Shown: positions 62,064-64,000 of the stretch, in pieces | Layout: each line of letters opens with the position of its first letter | Position numbering within the stretch: position 1 is the stretch's first letter | Program-made: the position numbers and the translations under genes | The notes under the pieces: generated by a model | Databases searched by the model: none | The model's input: the letters and a program-made list of their open reading frames with translations, nothing else | What the model was told of the DNA's origin: nothing | Assembly (NCBI RefSeq): GCF_023502425.1 | Contig: NZ_JAMFMA010000002.1 | Coordinates: forward strand, 1,106,352-1,170,351 | Reading direction: 5' to 3' | From: Flagellimonas spongiicola | GTDB taxonomy: Bacteria; Bacteroidota; Bacteroidia; Flavobacteriales; Flavobacteriaceae | Length of the DNA stretch: 64,000 nucleotides

Positions 62064-63011
62064 TTAATAGGTACAAGTACAATTGGAAATACCTTGCAGC
62101 AGATTCACACCCAATGTAATTTGGTGTGTGCCATAGGAATATCCAATAATTTCATTCATTATGATTTGATTGGAATAACCGAAATAAAAATCTCCAGTTT
62201 TAAATCCAACCATTGGGGCTATGTATAAGGGTTGACCAATTTGGTCATTTAAAAAGCGAATTGTAAGACCAGCGTTGAAATAATCCAGAAAATCATACCA
62301 TCTGAAAATAACATTGGTATCGGTCACTGAGCGTCTGTCACTTTCAAAATATTGAAGGAAAATAGAAGGTTCCACTTCAAATTTATCGCGCTTGTGCTTC
62401 CTGATTCGATATCCAGAATAGAGATAATAGTTGCGTAAGACATTAGGTTCAAATAATACATTATATGCTTCAAAATCTTTATTTAAAATATTGGAAGCAT
62501 TCATACTGAAGTAAAAACCATCTCTTCGGAACAGAAAGCCTAAATCAAAATTTGGGTTACTGGAAGCTTTATCACCAACAATCCCCAAATCATTGTTGTC
62601 ATCAAAATTTTCAACATTGATACGAAATTGGTTGAGATTAAATGAAAAAGCCAGCGACAAAAAGTTTCGTTCCTGTCTGTCCATAATCAAATGATGCGCA
62701 AAAGACACCTTTCCACCTCTTTGATGAGTCTCACCATTCGAATCGTTATAAATGACCATCCCGAGACCAGATCTATTACCGAGTCTTACATCTGCCGAAA
62801 AAGATTGCGTGTTAGGCGCATCTTGTATCCCAACCCATTGGGATAGGCCACTTGCTCGAATTTTCACATAATTTCCGATACCGGCATAAGCAGGTGACAT
62901 TAAAAAAGGATTGTCTGACAAGTACTGTGACAATTGGGGGATAGTAAGTTCCTGGGCTTTGGAACCACTTAAAGTCGCAAGTAAAGTCAGGAATAGGGTT
63001 ATCTTTTTCAT
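62064..63011 (-). CDS. PorP/SprF-family outer-membrane protein (second copy)
   Basis: 315 residues. Signal peptide (about 1-19) ends with SKAQELTIPQLSQYLSDNPF, and the PorP/SprF signature NPFLMSPAYAGIGNYVKIRASGLSQWVGI (about 34-62) follows. It lacks the longer N-terminus of the copy at 48847. It sits 7 bases after the adhesin running off the right edge, so it is its partner. Ends near the hydrolase gene. Confidence 0.9.
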   Translation of the reverse strand: MKKITLFLTLLATLSGSKAQELTIPQLSQYLSDNPFLMSPAYAGIGNYVKIRASGLSQWVGIQDAPNTQSFSADVRLGNRSGLGMVIYNDSNGETHQRGGKVSFAHHLIMDRQERNFLSLAFSFNLNQFRINVENFDDNNDLGIVGDKASSNPNFDLGFLFRRDGFYFSMNASNILNKDFEAYNVLFEPNVLRNYYLYSGYRIRKHKRDKFEVEPSIFLQYFESDRRSVTDTNVIFRWYDFLDYFNAGLTIRFLNDQIGQPLYIAPMVGFKTGDFYFGYSNQIIMNEIIGYSYGTHQITLGVNLLQGISNCTCTY

Positions 63012-63018
63012 TTTTGCT

Positions 63019-64000
63019 TTATCTGTATAAGGTTACATTGTCTACTTGTTTTTTTCCGTTGAGATTAACGATATACCAATAATCTCCAGAAGGAAGAGGT
63101 TTGTTGGTTTGCGGGTAGGTTCCATCCCACTGCTCTAAAGGACCAAGGCCTTGTATTTCTCTTCCATATCGATCGTAGATTAAAATGATGATTTCTTTAA
63201 GGATATCAGGGTCTAGTGTATGTGCATTTTTAATGCCCCATACATCATTGTTACCATCTCCGTTAGGTGTGAAGAAATTTGGAATATCAAGATCTACGAA
63301 GTCTATAATGGATATTACATCAATGTCTTCACAGCCATTACTGTCAACAACGCGCACGGTGAAACTTCCTTTTGAATTAATGGTATATACATTGTCTGAT
63401 GTCGCAGGTTCATTTTCAAAGTAATAAGTATAAGGAGGGGCACCACCGGTTGTATTTGCTGTGATTTGATTCAAACCTGTGCTTTCTAAACTCAAGTTTA
63501 AGGGTTCAGCCCCTGTTATTGTAAATGGTAATGTTTCAGTACATCCACTTGAATGAATAACTGACACATAATGCTCACCTTCACTTATATTATTGAAATA
63601 CGGACTTTGTTGTGAGTCATTTGGATTACTGGAATCAAGTGCAAATAGTATTTCAGAAGATAATTCTGGATTTTCTAGGATTATTTTGATTGAATATCCA
63701 TTTGGTCCTAATGTACAATCATATGTAGTTGCTATTTGCGCATTTAGATTTGGGTTCTCACTTTCGATTTCCACAACAGACTCTTCCTCGCAACCAAAAG
63801 AATCCGTGACTACTAGATTATAGATACCGGATGATAGGTTGTTTAAGCTGATTTGATTGCTGTCGATTTCAATTCCGGATTCGGAGTTCAATTGAATGGT
63901 GTATGGAGGAATACCATTTTCTATTGATATTTCGATGATACCATCTCCAGCTCCCAAACAAGATTCATTTATGGCTATGACATTATAGGTTAACTCATTT
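63019..64000 (-). CDS. T9SS type B adhesin with SprB-like repeats (3' part; runs off right edge)
   Basis: The frame stays open from the T9SS C-terminal end at 63019 to the window edge (about 327 codons visible). Visible parts: SprB-type repeats (IENGIPPYTIQL; SSGIYNLVVTDSFGCEEESVV; GGAPPYTYYF; GSFTVRVVDSNGCEDI) and the gliding-motility-associated C-terminal domain (IPNFFTPNGDGNNDVWGI; LIYDRYGREI; GTYPQTNKPLPSGDYWYIVNLNG), ending DNVTLYR. Co-directional with the SprF-like gene downstream. The start and total length are outside the window. Confidence 0.9.
   Translation of the reverse strand, partial: NELTYNVIAINESCLGAGDGIIEISIENGIPPYTIQLNSESGIEIDSNQISLNNLSSGIYNLVVTDSFGCEEESVVEIESENPNLNAQIATTYDCTLGPNGYSIKIILENPELSSEILFALDSSNPNDSQQSPYFNNISEGEHYVSVIHSSGCTETLPFTITGAEPLNLSLESTGLNQITANTTGGAPPYTYYFENEPATSDNVYTINSKGSFTVRVVDSNGCEDIDVISIIDFVDLDIPNFFTPNGDGNNDVWGIKNAHTLDPDILKEIIILIYDRYGREIQGLGPLEQWDGTYPQTNKPLPSGDYWYIVNLNGKKQVDNVTLYR

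Overview
The window reads as chromosomal DNA of a marine-type Flavobacteriaceae bacterium (Bacteroidota). The grounds are the family-specific gene content (type IX secretion sorting domains, PorP/SprF proteins, an OlsF-type bifunctional acyltransferase, many Bacteroidota DUF families), the low GC content, TAnnTTTG-type promoter elements, the lack of Shine-Dalgarno sequences and frequent TTG/GTG starts. I do not assign a genus. No prophage, insertion sequence or CRISPR array was found; most of the window is compact core genome with a more variable right end.

Layout. 1-7.2 kb: DNA repair and central metabolism (5'-part of mfd, a ligase-associated DEXH helicase plus PdeM nuclease pair, a TerB-like protein, fbp). 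7.3-11 kb, plus strand: a GNAT protein, aspartate kinase and OlsF. 11-12.8 kb, minus strand: an arsenic operon (arsR, DUF6428, ArsN1-like acetyltransferase, arsC) behind a perfect 12-bp operator palindrome. 12.9-24.9 kb, minus strand throughout: small enzymes, DUF4199 and a membrane-anchored LuxR regulator, a hydroxyacid dehydrogenase, cupin, MgtE, RsmA, GGCT-like, DUF4286, a TPR protein, SerS, an HTTM protein and RibF. 24.9-29.4 kb: a secreted T9SS reprolysin-like protease with a lipoprotein. 29.4-31.7 kb: pth, rplY, prs, followed by a tRNA-Leu(CAA).

32-35.8 kb holds what I consider the most interesting system. A divergent pair of transcription units (MerC-like protein; ABC ATPase, MacB/FtsX-type permease with a very His-rich loop, two paralogous secreted proteins with a shared Cys-x-x-Cys motif, Fur/Zur-family regulator) flanks a perfect 19-bp palindrome. 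I infer a zinc- (or other metal-) responsive envelope system under Zur-type control. A deaminase, a PNPOx-like protein and an aldehyde dehydrogenase follow.

38.7-51.8 kb is a surface-adhesin locus: a roughly 3,370-residue T9SS type B protein with about 12 Ig/PKD-like and 14 DUF11 repeats, a PorP/SprF partner and a PorE-like OmpA protein. 51.9-55.8 kb is an ECF sigma / anti-sigma / DUF4097 / outer-membrane barrel / GIN-domain lipoprotein operon. 55.9-57.1 kb is DUF4202 plus siroheme synthase. From 57.1 kb to the end everything confident is on the minus strand: an orphan LytTR regulator, a gene-poor gap containing a candidate structured RNA (58171-58261), a collagen-like lipoprotein, two unknown genes, a dienelactone-hydrolase-like lipoprotein and a second PorP/SprF plus T9SS type B adhesin pair that runs off the right edge.
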